Below are positions 19,173 to 26,989 of a stretch of 64,000 bases of DNA, piece after piece; the stretch's first letter is position 1, and each line of letters starts with the position of its first letter. Source of the DNA: Reyranella sp. (GTDB lineage Bacteria; Pseudomonadota; Alphaproteobacteria; Reyranellales; Reyranellaceae). Below the pieces are notes generated by a model. The model was not told the DNA's origin. It searched no databases and worked only from the letters and a program-made list of their open reading frames with translations. Both the position numbers and the translations under genes were made by a program. The DNA is taken from assembly GCF_030651995.1 (NCBI RefSeq), contig NZ_JAUSBN010000067.1, positions 82,145 through 146,144 on the forward strand, given 5' to 3'.

Positions 19173-19436
19173 ATGACGGATGTCTTCGAGATCATCGTCG
19201 AACCGAATACTCGGCGGCAGCGCGGTCGTGCGCCGCTTTCGGAGAAGAAGCGAGCGGCAGCGTTGTTCAGGGTATGGCACAGCGTGAGGGAGATGATCGA
19301 GGAGGCCGAGCGTCTGGGCGACGGTGAACTCGTGCACTTCCTGGCGGTGTCCCAGCTCCTTGTCGAGGAGCGTGTCACCATGCTGACCAGCAACGTCGCG
19401 GCCTTCGCAACCGTGGATACCTCGCTGCCGCACTGA
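19173..19436 (+). CDS. Unknown 87-residue protein under a sigma-54 promoter
   Basis: A small soluble, mostly alpha-helical protein with a basic N-terminal third (RRQRGRAPLSEKKRAAALF) and an acidic/amphipathic helix (MIEEAERLGDGELVHFLAVS) followed by a LLVEERVTML helix. No signal peptide, membrane segment or cysteine is present. I do not recognise a family. It is preceded by a near-perfect -24/-12 element ending 74 bases before the start, which makes expression under nitrogen limitation or another RpoN-linked signal likely. A short GGCGGG stretch stands as a weak ribosome site. Confidence 0.65.
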   Translation: MTDVFEIIVEPNTRRQRGRAPLSEKKRAAALFRVWHSVREMIEEAERLGDGELVHFLAVSQLLVEERVTMLTSNVAAFATVDTSLPH

Positions 19437-19508
19437 AGTCCCGAGCGGCCTATTTGTGTCGCGGGTCGAGCGCGTCGCGCAGGCCGCGCATCGGATGCGC
19501 ATCAAGGA

Positions 19509-19631
19509 TCAGCAGATCGCGCCCTCGAACACAATCTGGCCGCCCACGGCCAGGTCGATACCGTCGACGACTCCATCGTCGGAGGGAAAGTCCACCATCG
19601 GTCCGAGCAGTTCCAACAGCGCCCCACTCAT
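19509..19631 (-). CDS. Possible 40-residue ORF or gene fragment downstream of ggt
   Basis: In the 228-base gap after the gamma-glutamyltransferase gene the minus strand encodes a 40-residue frame with 80% G/C at third positions, containing VVDGIDLAVGGQIVFEGAI. It has no clear ribosome site and an in-frame stop lies just before it, so it may be the remnant of a longer gene rather than a working small protein. Otherwise nothing was recognised in 19437-19664. Confidence 0.25.
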   Translation of the reverse strand: MSGALLELLGPMVDFPSDDGVVDGIDLAVGGQIVFEGAIC

Positions 19632-19664
19632 CGGTAAGCCGGCGCCAGGTTCATTGATGAGCCT

Positions 19665-21470
19665 TCATCGGCCGGCCGCGTAACCTTGCATGCCGCGCGG
19701 ATTGGCGGCGGCCTTGCGCCACGGATCGTCGCGCGTCGCGGCGGTGAGACGGCCTTCGGACCACTCGTCGTTCACCTCGACCTCGTGGCCGCGCTTCTTG
19801 AGTTCCGCCACCGTGTCCTTGGGAATGCGCCCCTCCAGCACCAGCACGCCCGGTCGCGCGGTGCGTGGCCAGAAGGAGGAGGGGAAGTGCTCGCTGTGCC
19901 AGGCAGGCGCGTCGATCGCCTCCTGCAGGTTCATGTCGCAGTGAACGTGGCGCAGGAAGTGCTGCGTGATCCATTGGTCCTGCTGGTCGCCGCCCGGCGA
20001 ACCCCAGACCATGTACGGCTTGCCGTCGCGGTGGGCGAGGGTTGGGGTGAGCGTGCTGCGAGGGCGCTTGCCCGGCGCCAGCGAGCCCGGCAGGCCTTCC
20101 TCCAGCCAGAACATCTGGCCGCGCGTGCCGAGCGGAAAGCCCAGCTCGGGGATGACGGGCGAGCTCTGCAGCCAGCCGCCCGAGGGCGTGGCCGAGATCA
20201 TGTTGCCGTCCTTGTCGATGATATCGAAATGCACCGTGTCGCCAGTGGTCTGGCCGACGCGGCCGACGGTCGGCTCGCCGGCGCCGCTCGAGGCCACGCC
20301 CAGCCGGGCGCCGTCCGCCCGGCGGAGCTTCACGACACCGCCGAAACCGTCGACCTTGCCGGGCCGCTGCTCCATCGAGGCGTAAGCCGGATCGACCAAT
20401 TCGCGGCGCTCGGCGTTGTAGGCATCCGACAGCAGGGTCTGCATCGGCACGTCTACGAAGGCGGGATCGCCGTAGAAGGCCTCGCGATCGGCATAGGCCA
20501 GCTTCAGGCATTCGACCTGCAGGTGGATGAAATCGGGGCTGGTCGGATCCATGCCGTCGAGGTCGAAGCCCTTGAGCAGGGCGAGCTGCTGCAGGACCAC
20601 CGGGCCCTGCGTCCAGGTGTGTGCCTTGCAAACGGTGTACCGACCATAATCGTAGGTCAGCGGCGCCTCGACCGTGGCCTGCCACTTGGCCATGTCCTGA
20701 CCGGTCAGGACGCCCTTGTTGGGCTTGCCGGAGACGTCCATGACCTCCTGGGTGCGGCAGAAATCGTCGATCGCTTCGGCGACGAAGCCCTGGTTCCAGG
20801 CCTTTCGCGCCCGCTCGATTTCGGCCTCGCGACCGCCGCCGCCGGCCTCGGCTTCCTTGAGGATACGGGCGTAGGTGTTGCCCAGGGTGACGTTACGGAA
20901 GAGAGAGGCAGGCTTCGGCACATCGCCGCCCGGCAGGAACACCGCGGCCGACGTCTTCCAATGGGTGCGGAACTGCTCGGCCACGGTGGCGATGGTCGCC
21001 GTCGCGCGCTCGACGATGGCATGGCCGTTCAGCCAGTAGCCGATGGCCGGCGACAGCACGTCGGCCAGGCGCATCGTGCCGTAGTCGCGCAGGACCAGCA
21101 TGTAGGCGTCGAAGGTGCCCGGAATGCAGGCGGGCAGCAGACCCGTGCCGGGGATGAGGTCGAGGCCCAGTCCCCTGTAATGGGCGATGGTCGCGCCGGC
21201 CGGCATCGGTCCCTGGCCGCACACGACCTCGGTCTTGCCTCGGCGCACGTCGTGAAGGATCAGCGGAGCGTCGCCTCCGGGACCGCAGAGGTGCGGTTCG
21301 ACCACCTGCAGGGTGAAGGCGGTGGCGACGGCCGCGTCGAAGGCATTGCCGCCCCGTTCGAGGATGCCCATGCCGACGGCGGTCGCGATCCAGTGCGTGG
21401 AGGTAACGACGCCGAACGTGCCGACGATCTCTGGGCGCGTGGTGAAGGGATTGGGATTGATGAGCTTCAC
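19665..21470 (-). CDS. ggt: Gamma-glutamyltransferase family protein (Ntn hydrolase), no signal peptide
   Basis: 601 residues. The family landmarks are present: GGNAFDAAVATAFTLQVVEPH with GPGGDAP near the N-terminus, and the autoprocessing site before the catalytic Thr in GDTVHFDIID (about Thr 412), followed by RPRSTLTPTL and SPGGDQQ. Classical GGTs are exported, process themselves into two chains and hydrolyse glutathione or transfer the gamma-glutamyl group. Here there is no signal peptide, so it may act in the cytoplasm, as do several alphaproteobacterial paralogues of uncertain substrate. The GTG start at 21470 has AGGAG six bases upstream. A 5-oxoprolinase lies 16 kb away. Confidence 0.87.
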   Translation of the reverse strand: MKLINPNPFTTRPEIVGTFGVVTSTHWIATAVGMGILERGGNAFDAAVATAFTLQVVEPHLCGPGGDAPLILHDVRRGKTEVVCGQGPMPAGATIAHYRGLGLDLIPGTGLLPACIPGTFDAYMLVLRDYGTMRLADVLSPAIGYWLNGHAIVERATATIATVAEQFRTHWKTSAAVFLPGGDVPKPASLFRNVTLGNTYARILKEAEAGGGGREAEIERARKAWNQGFVAEAIDDFCRTQEVMDVSGKPNKGVLTGQDMAKWQATVEAPLTYDYGRYTVCKAHTWTQGPVVLQQLALLKGFDLDGMDPTSPDFIHLQVECLKLAYADREAFYGDPAFVDVPMQTLLSDAYNAERRELVDPAYASMEQRPGKVDGFGGVVKLRRADGARLGVASSGAGEPTVGRVGQTTGDTVHFDIIDKDGNMISATPSGGWLQSSPVIPELGFPLGTRGQMFWLEEGLPGSLAPGKRPRSTLTPTLAHRDGKPYMVWGSPGGDQQDQWITQHFLRHVHCDMNLQEAIDAPAWHSEHFPSSFWPRTARPGVLVLEGRIPKDTVAELKKRGHEVEVNDEWSEGRLTAATRDDPWRKAAANPRGMQGYAAGR

Positions 21471-21520
21471 GGTCTTCTCCTCGCGCGAGCGGCGTGGAGC
21501 GACTTTAAAGCCCGTAGGCT

Positions 21521-22411
21521 CTACCCGCCAGAGGTCGCCGGATCCGGCAGGCGCATCCAGGGTGGGGTTTCCGGCAGGAGGCGTGCGCCGCCGGCCGTGA
21601 GCGGGGCTCCGTTGCCGCGCACTGCATCGAGCCGCAGCATCGCCAACGCGCGATCGCCCGTGCCGGAGCGCAATTCACCCACTTCCTCGCCGTCGCGATG
21701 GACCGGCGTGCCAGGTTCGGGCAGCGCGCCCTCGACCTTGACGGGGAAAAGGCGTTTCTTGATCAGGGCGCGGTACTTGGTGCGTGCCGTCAGCTCCTGG
21801 CCCATGTAGCAGCCCTTTTTCCAGTCCACGCCGTTCAGCTCGTCGAAGCCGTTCTCGAGCAGCAGCGCCTTCTCGACCTGAAGATCGCGGCTGCCGTCGG
21901 GTACGCCGAGCGGCAGGCGAAGCGCGTCGTAGGACGCAAGGGGCGCTTCGGTGAAGCCGCGGGCCGAAAGAAGCGTCGCGGCCTGTCCCGCCGGGGCGAT
22001 CACGCGGACGCCCAGCGTCCCCAGTCGTGGATCGTCGAAAGACACCGCTCCTTCGATGCCGAAGGCCTTCGACGTATCGTCGCCGAACGCCGCGGCGACT
22101 TCGAGTGCGGCTCCCAGATCCTCGACGGTGACCTTGGAGCGCAGCGTGTACATCTTGAGCTTCTTCGCAAGAGCCGGCGCCCTCTCTCGTTCGGTCTCCA
22201 GGTAGAACGTGTCGCTCCCGGACTCGGCCACGAACATGTCGTTCAGGAATCGTCCCTGCGGCGTGAGCAGCGCGGCCCAGATCGCACGATCGGGCGCCAC
22301 CTTCCTGGTGTCGTTGGAGATCAGCCCTTGCAGGAACTCGACGCGGTCGGGACCCGCAACGGAAATCACACTGCGATGGGGCAGGAGGCTGAAAAAGGAT
22401 GGCATGGCCAT
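21521..22411 (-). CDS. ygfZ: tRNA-modifying/folate-binding protein YgfZ (GcvT-like)
   Basis: About 296 residues. The diagnostic YgfZ signature KGCYMGQE (K-G-C-x-x-G-Q-E) is intact, after an N-terminal GcvT-like folate-binding domain (SVAGPDRVEFLQGLISND). YgfZ proteins help build or repair certain Fe-S enzymes in a folate-dependent way. The frame is open to 22456; ATG 22411 (or 22405, two codons later) gives the typical N-terminus just before the first beta strand. It is not obviously in an operon: ggt follows after 50 bases on the same strand and the sulfotransferase gene precedes by about 80. Confidence 0.85.
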   Translation of the reverse strand: MAMPSFFSLLPHRSVISVAGPDRVEFLQGLISNDTRKVAPDRAIWAALLTPQGRFLNDMFVAESGSDTFYLETERERAPALAKKLKMYTLRSKVTVEDLGAALEVAAAFGDDTSKAFGIEGAVSFDDPRLGTLGVRVIAPAGQAATLLSARGFTEAPLASYDALRLPLGVPDGSRDLQVEKALLLENGFDELNGVDWKKGCYMGQELTARTKYRALIKKRLFPVKVEGALPEPGTPVHRDGEEVGELRSGTGDRALAMLRLDAVRGNGAPLTAGGARLLPETPPWMRLPDPATSGG

Positions 22412-22494
22412 AGAGTTGGGGGCCGCTCCGACGCTTGGCAAGCATCTCATGGCCACAGCTGAATTGTGGACAATCGCCAGCGTAGACGAGCTTT

Positions 22495-23553
22495 TCAGCG
22501 CGAGGCGCGCTCTCGCTGTCGAACGTCTCCCGGCAGTGCCTGCCTAACTGTTGTGGCGCGATGGCTTGTCCAGGCGAGGAGGCTGCAATCCACGCCCAAC
22601 TCGGTCAACCGCGCAATTGCCTCGTCACGAATCGCAGGGTCCGGCAGCCTGTCCCGCTCGGCATCCCCCGACGGGCGCATGTGGCTGTCCTGACCGTTGC
22701 GGGTGCCGTCGAGCGAGCTGCCAATCTTGCCCTCGATGGCGCGCATGTGTTCCTTCCGCACCAGTCGCACGGCAGCGGGCAGCATCGGCCACTCTCGGCG
22801 AGCAGTGCAGAAATGGTCGAGCAGACACGTCGCCGTTTCGACCGGCCGGTCGATCAGGCTTTCGTAGGGGATCATCTTTACCAGGCGGGGATACCGCTCC
22901 GCCTGGAGCTGATACGAAATGAACTGGCGGGCATAGGAGACCAGCGCCGCTTCGAACAGGTATTCCCGGAAGGACATGAGGGCGACCGGGCGACCGCGGA
23001 ACAAATGGTACGCCGGACCCACGTGTGCCTGGCAGTAGCGGAAATAGGAGAAGGCCTGGTCGACCGGATTGCGGTAGACGAGGGCGATCGGCGCTCCCTG
23101 TCCCTTGCGTGCCGCCCGATCCATCGCCGCCACCTTGACGGGAGCATAGTTGTAGCTCGCCAGGTCCACGGGCGTATGCCGATAGCTCTTCTCTTCGTGG
23201 AAACAGTCATAGCCGGGCACATGGAAGGAAGTCTGTCGCCACCAGTGTCCTGCCGGGATCATGTCGTGGAAACCGGGGCACACCGCATGACCGATGAACA
23301 TGTGCTCGGCCGGCAGGGTCCCGGCCACTCGAAACAGCGGACCTCCCCTGAACCGACTGAAGTCGAAGGTCGCCCCATCTGGATTGCCGACGACTTCACC
23401 GGTCAGGAGATCGTCGAGTCGGCCGCCCTGTTCGAGATGGCATAGGAAGGAGAAAAGATAGCGCAGAAACCAGGTGCCCGAGCGAGGCACCGTCGACAGG
23501 ATGGGGAGGCGATAGGGTTCGAACATGAAAAGCGGTACGCAGGAGGCGTCCAT
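22495..23553 (-). CDS. Sulfotransferase-domain protein
   Basis: 352 residues. A P-loop-like PAPS-binding site PRSGTWFL sits at 23-30 and the 3'-phosphate site RNPVDQAFSYFRY in the middle, both expected of PAPS-dependent sulfotransferases. A sulfate would be moved from PAPS to a hydroxyl or amine on a carbohydrate, lipid or small molecule. No cysD/N/C or obvious acceptor pathway is adjacent. The C-terminal 60 residues are rich in Arg and Asp and not recognisable. The acceptor is unknown; a non-catalytic role cannot be excluded. Confidence 0.8.
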   Translation of the reverse strand: MDASCVPLFMFEPYRLPILSTVPRSGTWFLRYLFSFLCHLEQGGRLDDLLTGEVVGNPDGATFDFSRFRGGPLFRVAGTLPAEHMFIGHAVCPGFHDMIPAGHWWRQTSFHVPGYDCFHEEKSYRHTPVDLASYNYAPVKVAAMDRAARKGQGAPIALVYRNPVDQAFSYFRYCQAHVGPAYHLFRGRPVALMSFREYLFEAALVSYARQFISYQLQAERYPRLVKMIPYESLIDRPVETATCLLDHFCTARREWPMLPAAVRLVRKEHMRAIEGKIGSSLDGTRNGQDSHMRPSGDAERDRLPDPAIRDEAIARLTELGVDCSLLAWTSHRATTVRQALPGDVRQRERASR

Positions 23554-23817
23554 TATCTCCCCGTAGCCTGATCGACATATTACCTTGTCAGGCCTGAAGC
23601 ATTCCGGTTCCTCTTTTTTGCATGTCGTGGGTCTGCTTGCAGGCGCCGCGCCCTTTTGGGGTCCGGGAGCAGCGGGCCGATCGGTGCAATGGTCGATTCG
23701 GCGGGCCGGGAGTGATCGCCGGACTGGTGGGAGAACAGCGAAACGGGGCTTGCGCCGGGATTGTTTGTGGCTCGGCGGTCTTGCTACAGAGCAGCTTCAA
23801 TTCGATTGGGAGCTTCC

Positions 23818-24810
23818 ATGACATTCCGTGCGCTTGTCTTGACTCAGGGTGCCGACCGAAAGGTCAGCGGCGCCATCGAAACCCTGGCCGAGGACAGGCT
23901 GCCGGCGGGTGACGTCGTCGTGGCGATCGACTATTCGACGCTGAACTACAAGGACGGCCTCGTGCTCACGACCGGCGGTGGATTGGTCAAGACTTGGCCC
24001 CATGTCGGCGGCATCGACTTTGCCGGCACGGTCGAGACATCGGAGAACGCCGCGTTCAAGGCGGGCGACAAGGTGGTGTTGAACGGCTATCGCGTCGGAG
24101 AACTGCATTGGGGCGGCTACGCGACGAAGGCGCGCGTGAAAGGTGAGTGGCTCGTCAAGCTGCCGGGTTCCCTGTCGACCCGACGCGCGATGGCGATCGG
24201 CACGGCGGGCTATACCTCCATGCTCTGCGTGATGGCCCTCGAGAAGCACGGGGTCGATCCCACGAAAGGCGAGATCCTGGTGACGGGGGCTGCGGGCGGG
24301 GTCGGTTCGGTCGCCGTCGCGATCCTGGCCAGGCTTGGCTACGCAGTGGTCGCGGCGACCGGGCGGCCTCAGGAAGGCGAATACCTGAAGTCGCTTGGCG
24401 CCACGACCATCATGGACCGCAAGGAACTGACCGAAGCGCCAGACCGGCCGCTGCTCGGCGAGCGCTTTGCCGGCGTCGTCGACACCGTGTCCGGCGTGAT
24501 GTTTGCCCGCGCGCTGGCGCAGGTGAAGTACGGTGGCGCGGCGGCCGTTTGCGGCCTCGCCGCCGGCCCGTCCTTCCCCGGCTCGATCCTGCCCTTCATC
24601 CTGCGCGGTGTGTCGGTTTACGGCATCGATTCGGTGATGCTGCCGAAGGCGCCGCGCGAGGAGGCGTGGCGCCGTCTCGGGAGCGACCTGCCGCTCGACA
24701 AGCTCGACAGCACCGTGAGCGAGGCGGGCCTGGGCGATCTGATGGCTCTGGCCCCCAAGATCCTCAAGGGCGAGGTTCGCGGTCGAGTGGTTGTCGACGT
24801 GAGCAAGTAA
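23818..24810 (+). CDS. acuI: MDR-family acryloyl-CoA reductase (AcuI/YhdH type)
   Basis: 330 residues, matching AcuI/YhdH in length and blocks: a GroES-like N-terminus with NYKDGLVLTTGGG, GGIDFAGTVE, the nucleotide-binding VTGAAGGVGSVAVAIL, and the YGIDS segment near the end. The enzyme reduces acryloyl-CoA to propionyl-CoA with NADPH, detoxifying acrylate from DMSP or 3-hydroxypropionate breakdown. DMSP lyase genes are absent here, so the source of acryloyl-CoA is open. The longer frame from 23761 has no credible start; ATG 23818 follows GGGAG with correct spacing. MeaB in the same window would serve downstream propionyl-CoA use. Confidence 0.85.
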   Translation: MTFRALVLTQGADRKVSGAIETLAEDRLPAGDVVVAIDYSTLNYKDGLVLTTGGGLVKTWPHVGGIDFAGTVETSENAAFKAGDKVVLNGYRVGELHWGGYATKARVKGEWLVKLPGSLSTRRAMAIGTAGYTSMLCVMALEKHGVDPTKGEILVTGAAGGVGSVAVAILARLGYAVVAATGRPQEGEYLKSLGATTIMDRKELTEAPDRPLLGERFAGVVDTVSGVMFARALAQVKYGGAAAVCGLAAGPSFPGSILPFILRGVSVYGIDSVMLPKAPREEAWRRLGSDLPLDKLDSTVSEAGLGDLMALAPKILKGEVRGRVVVDVSK

Positions 24811-24917
24811 CGGGCATTCCGGCCGAAGCAGACACTAATCGCATGGTGTTGGGTGGTGCCCGCCGCTAGAACAGTCCCTCGACCAGCCGCGTTGCAAGGG
24901 CCGGGGGAACGGGCGAA

Positions 24918-26327
24918 GTGACTCTCGATGACGATGTAGCGGCGTTGGTTGGAACCGCGGCCGCGGTGGCCCACGTCGCCATTGCGGTGGCCGTCACGGT
25001 CCATGTTCTGTTGTACAAGCGCAGCGTCGGCGCCGCGGTTTCATGGATCGGCATCGCCTGGCTGTCGCCCTTCCTCGGGGGGCTGCTCTACGCAATCATG
25101 GGGATCAACCGCGTCAAGCGGCGTGCCCAAAGGCTCAGACGACAACATCTGCCGCTCGCCGGGGCCGGCTCCACGGCAGCCGTGACGCGGGATTCGCTGA
25201 CGCCGCTGGAATACGCGGTCGGGCGGTTGACGGGCCTGCCGTCGAAGCCGGGCAACCTCGTCGAGATGCTGCACAGCGGGGACGAGGCCTACCCGCGCAT
25301 GCTCGAGGAGATCGCCGGGGCGAAGACGACCGTGGGACTGTGCAGTTACATCTTCCGCGACGATTCGGCAGGCGAGAAATTCCATGGGGCCCTGATCCAG
25401 GCCCAGCAGCGTGGTGTGAAGGTACGCGTCCTGATCGACGGCGTCGGCGGCGGCTACTTCTGGTCGGGGACCTACAACCGGCTGCTCAAGGCCGGCGTCC
25501 CAGTCGCGCGTTTCCTGCACTCGTATTTCCCCTGGCGCACGCCGCTCGTGAACCTGCGCAATCACCGCAAGCTGCTGGTCATAGACGGTCGTGTGGCCTT
25601 CACCGGCGGGCTCAACATCGGAGCGGAAAACGTCATTGCCGGGAATCCGGCCCATCCCGTCCGCGACACGCATTTCCGCATCGAAGGCCCGGTCGTCGAG
25701 CAGCTCACCGATGCCTTTGCCGACGATTGGCAGTTCACGACGGGCGAGCAACTCGGCGACGACTGGTTTCCGCGGCTCGAGCCGGTCGGGACGGTGATGG
25801 CGCGCGTCGTGCCCTCCGGCCCCGACGAGGACATGGAGCAGATCGAGTTCGTGACGCTGCATGCCATTTCCTGCGCGCGCGAATCGATCCGCGTCGTGAC
25901 GCCCTATTTCCTGCCGGGCGAGCCGCTCACCATGGCGCTGGGCCTGGCCGCGATGCGCGGCATCACGGTCGACATCCTGCTGCCGGAGAATTCCAATCAC
26001 GCGATCCTCGACTGGGCGCGGCGCGTGCCGCTGCGGCCGCTGATCGAGGCGGGGTGCCGCGTCTGGATGATGCCGGCGCCGTTCGATCATTCCAAGCTCA
26101 TGACGATCGACGATTCCTGGTCATTCATCGGCAGCGCCAACTGGGACACGCGCAGCTTCCGCCTGAACTTCGAGCTGAACGTCGAGCTGCACGACGCAGA
26201 CTTCGCGCGACAGATCGTCGGATCGAAGAAACCGCAGCGCTGCCTGACCCTTGCCGAGATCGATGGCGACCCCCTGCCGATTAGACTGCGCAACAGCGCG
26301 GCACGGCTGCTGCAACCCTACCTGTAG
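24918..26327 (+). CDS. cls: Cardiolipin synthase (phospholipase D superfamily)
   Basis: 469 residues. Two N-terminal membrane helices (about 10-30 and 36-58) are followed by two phospholipase D HKD sites: HRKLLVID with His 216 and HSKLMTID with His 391, each with the trailing GSxN/GGxN block (TGGLNIG; IGSANWD). This is the ClsA layout, condensing two phosphatidylglycerols (or PG with PE) into cardiolipin at the inner membrane. The start is GTG 24918 after GGGGGAACGGG. It converges on the EEP gene, with stop regions overlapping by ten bases. Confidence 0.92.
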   Translation: MTLDDDVAALVGTAAAVAHVAIAVAVTVHVLLYKRSVGAAVSWIGIAWLSPFLGGLLYAIMGINRVKRRAQRLRRQHLPLAGAGSTAAVTRDSLTPLEYAVGRLTGLPSKPGNLVEMLHSGDEAYPRMLEEIAGAKTTVGLCSYIFRDDSAGEKFHGALIQAQQRGVKVRVLIDGVGGGYFWSGTYNRLLKAGVPVARFLHSYFPWRTPLVNLRNHRKLLVIDGRVAFTGGLNIGAENVIAGNPAHPVRDTHFRIEGPVVEQLTDAFADDWQFTTGEQLGDDWFPRLEPVGTVMARVVPSGPDEDMEQIEFVTLHAISCARESIRVVTPYFLPGEPLTMALGLAAMRGITVDILLPENSNHAILDWARRVPLRPLIEAGCRVWMMPAPFDHSKLMTIDDSWSFIGSANWDTRSFRLNFELNVELHDADFARQIVGSKKPQRCLTLAEIDGDPLPIRLRNSAARLLQPYL

Positions 26328-26989
26328 AAGCCTCGTGGCCGGGCCCTGGGCATCGGCAGGGGCCCCTCAGCAGCCTGGGGGGTGTCGGCGACACGCAATT
26401 CGAGCCTGATCGGCCGGTGGTCGGAGGGGCCGAAATCAAGCGCATCGGCCATGCTGCAGACGAGCCTGTGGGCGAGGCAGCGGTCGAGGCGGACCGGCAT
26501 GACGTTGGCGGAGAGGTGAGTGGGCTCGCGCGGGCCGACATCGGCGAAGCCGGGCAGGAAGACCGGGCCGACGGCATTGTAGTCGCCGATGATGGCCGAT
26601 GGTTTGCCCTGCAATGCCGCCGCGATGCGGGTGAGCTGGCGGCGGTTGAGCAGCTGGCCGTGCGAGAGGTGAACGTTGGCGAAGGTGATCTCGCCCATCT
26701 GGATGATCTGCGCGCGCCGCCGCGGCAGCCTTCCCGGAAGCCGCGACGCCGGCAGCGACAGGGCCACCGGGCGGGGAAAATGGGTCGGACTCCAGACCGC
26801 CAGCCCGTGGATCCGGCCCAACCACGACAGCCGGTAGAAGTGGCCGCCGACGAGGCCCGGCAGCGCCTCCATGTGCTGCGTCGCCTCCTGCATGAGAAGA
26901 ACATCGGGCTTCTGGATGTCGATCAGTTTCGCCACGTCTTCGACGGCCGCGCCGGTGAGGCGCAGCAGGTTCCAGCTCACGACCTTCAC
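26318..26989 (-). CDS. Endonuclease/exonuclease/phosphatase (EEP) family protein
   Basis: 223 residues. EEP catalytic landmarks are in order: SWNLL at the N-terminus, QEAT (Glu 35), GDYN in the middle and SDHRPI near the C-terminus. The superfamily hydrolyses phosphodiesters in DNA, lipids or small molecules; the substrate is not evident. GTG 26989 overlaps the stop of the upstream Kef-type antiporter (GTGA), so the two are probably translated together. The much longer open frame to 28840 only reads through that antiporter out of frame and is not a protein. The pairing with cardiolipin synthase across the convergent junction may be chance. Confidence 0.82.
   Translation of the reverse strand: MKVVSWNLLRLTGAAVEDVAKLIDIQKPDVLLMQEATQHMEALPGLVGGHFYRLSWLGRIHGLAVWSPTHFPRPVALSLPASRLPGRLPRRRAQIIQMGEITFANVHLSHGQLLNRRQLTRIAAALQGKPSAIIGDYNAVGPVFLPGFADVGPREPTHLSANVMPVRLDRCLAHRLVCSMADALDFGPSDHRPIRLELRVADTPQAAEGPLPMPRARPRGFYR

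Noticed and set aside
19686..21809. 707-residue plus-strand frame opposite ggt
   Set aside because: Antisense shadow of ggt; composition dominated by Arg, Gly, His and Val without recognisable domains.
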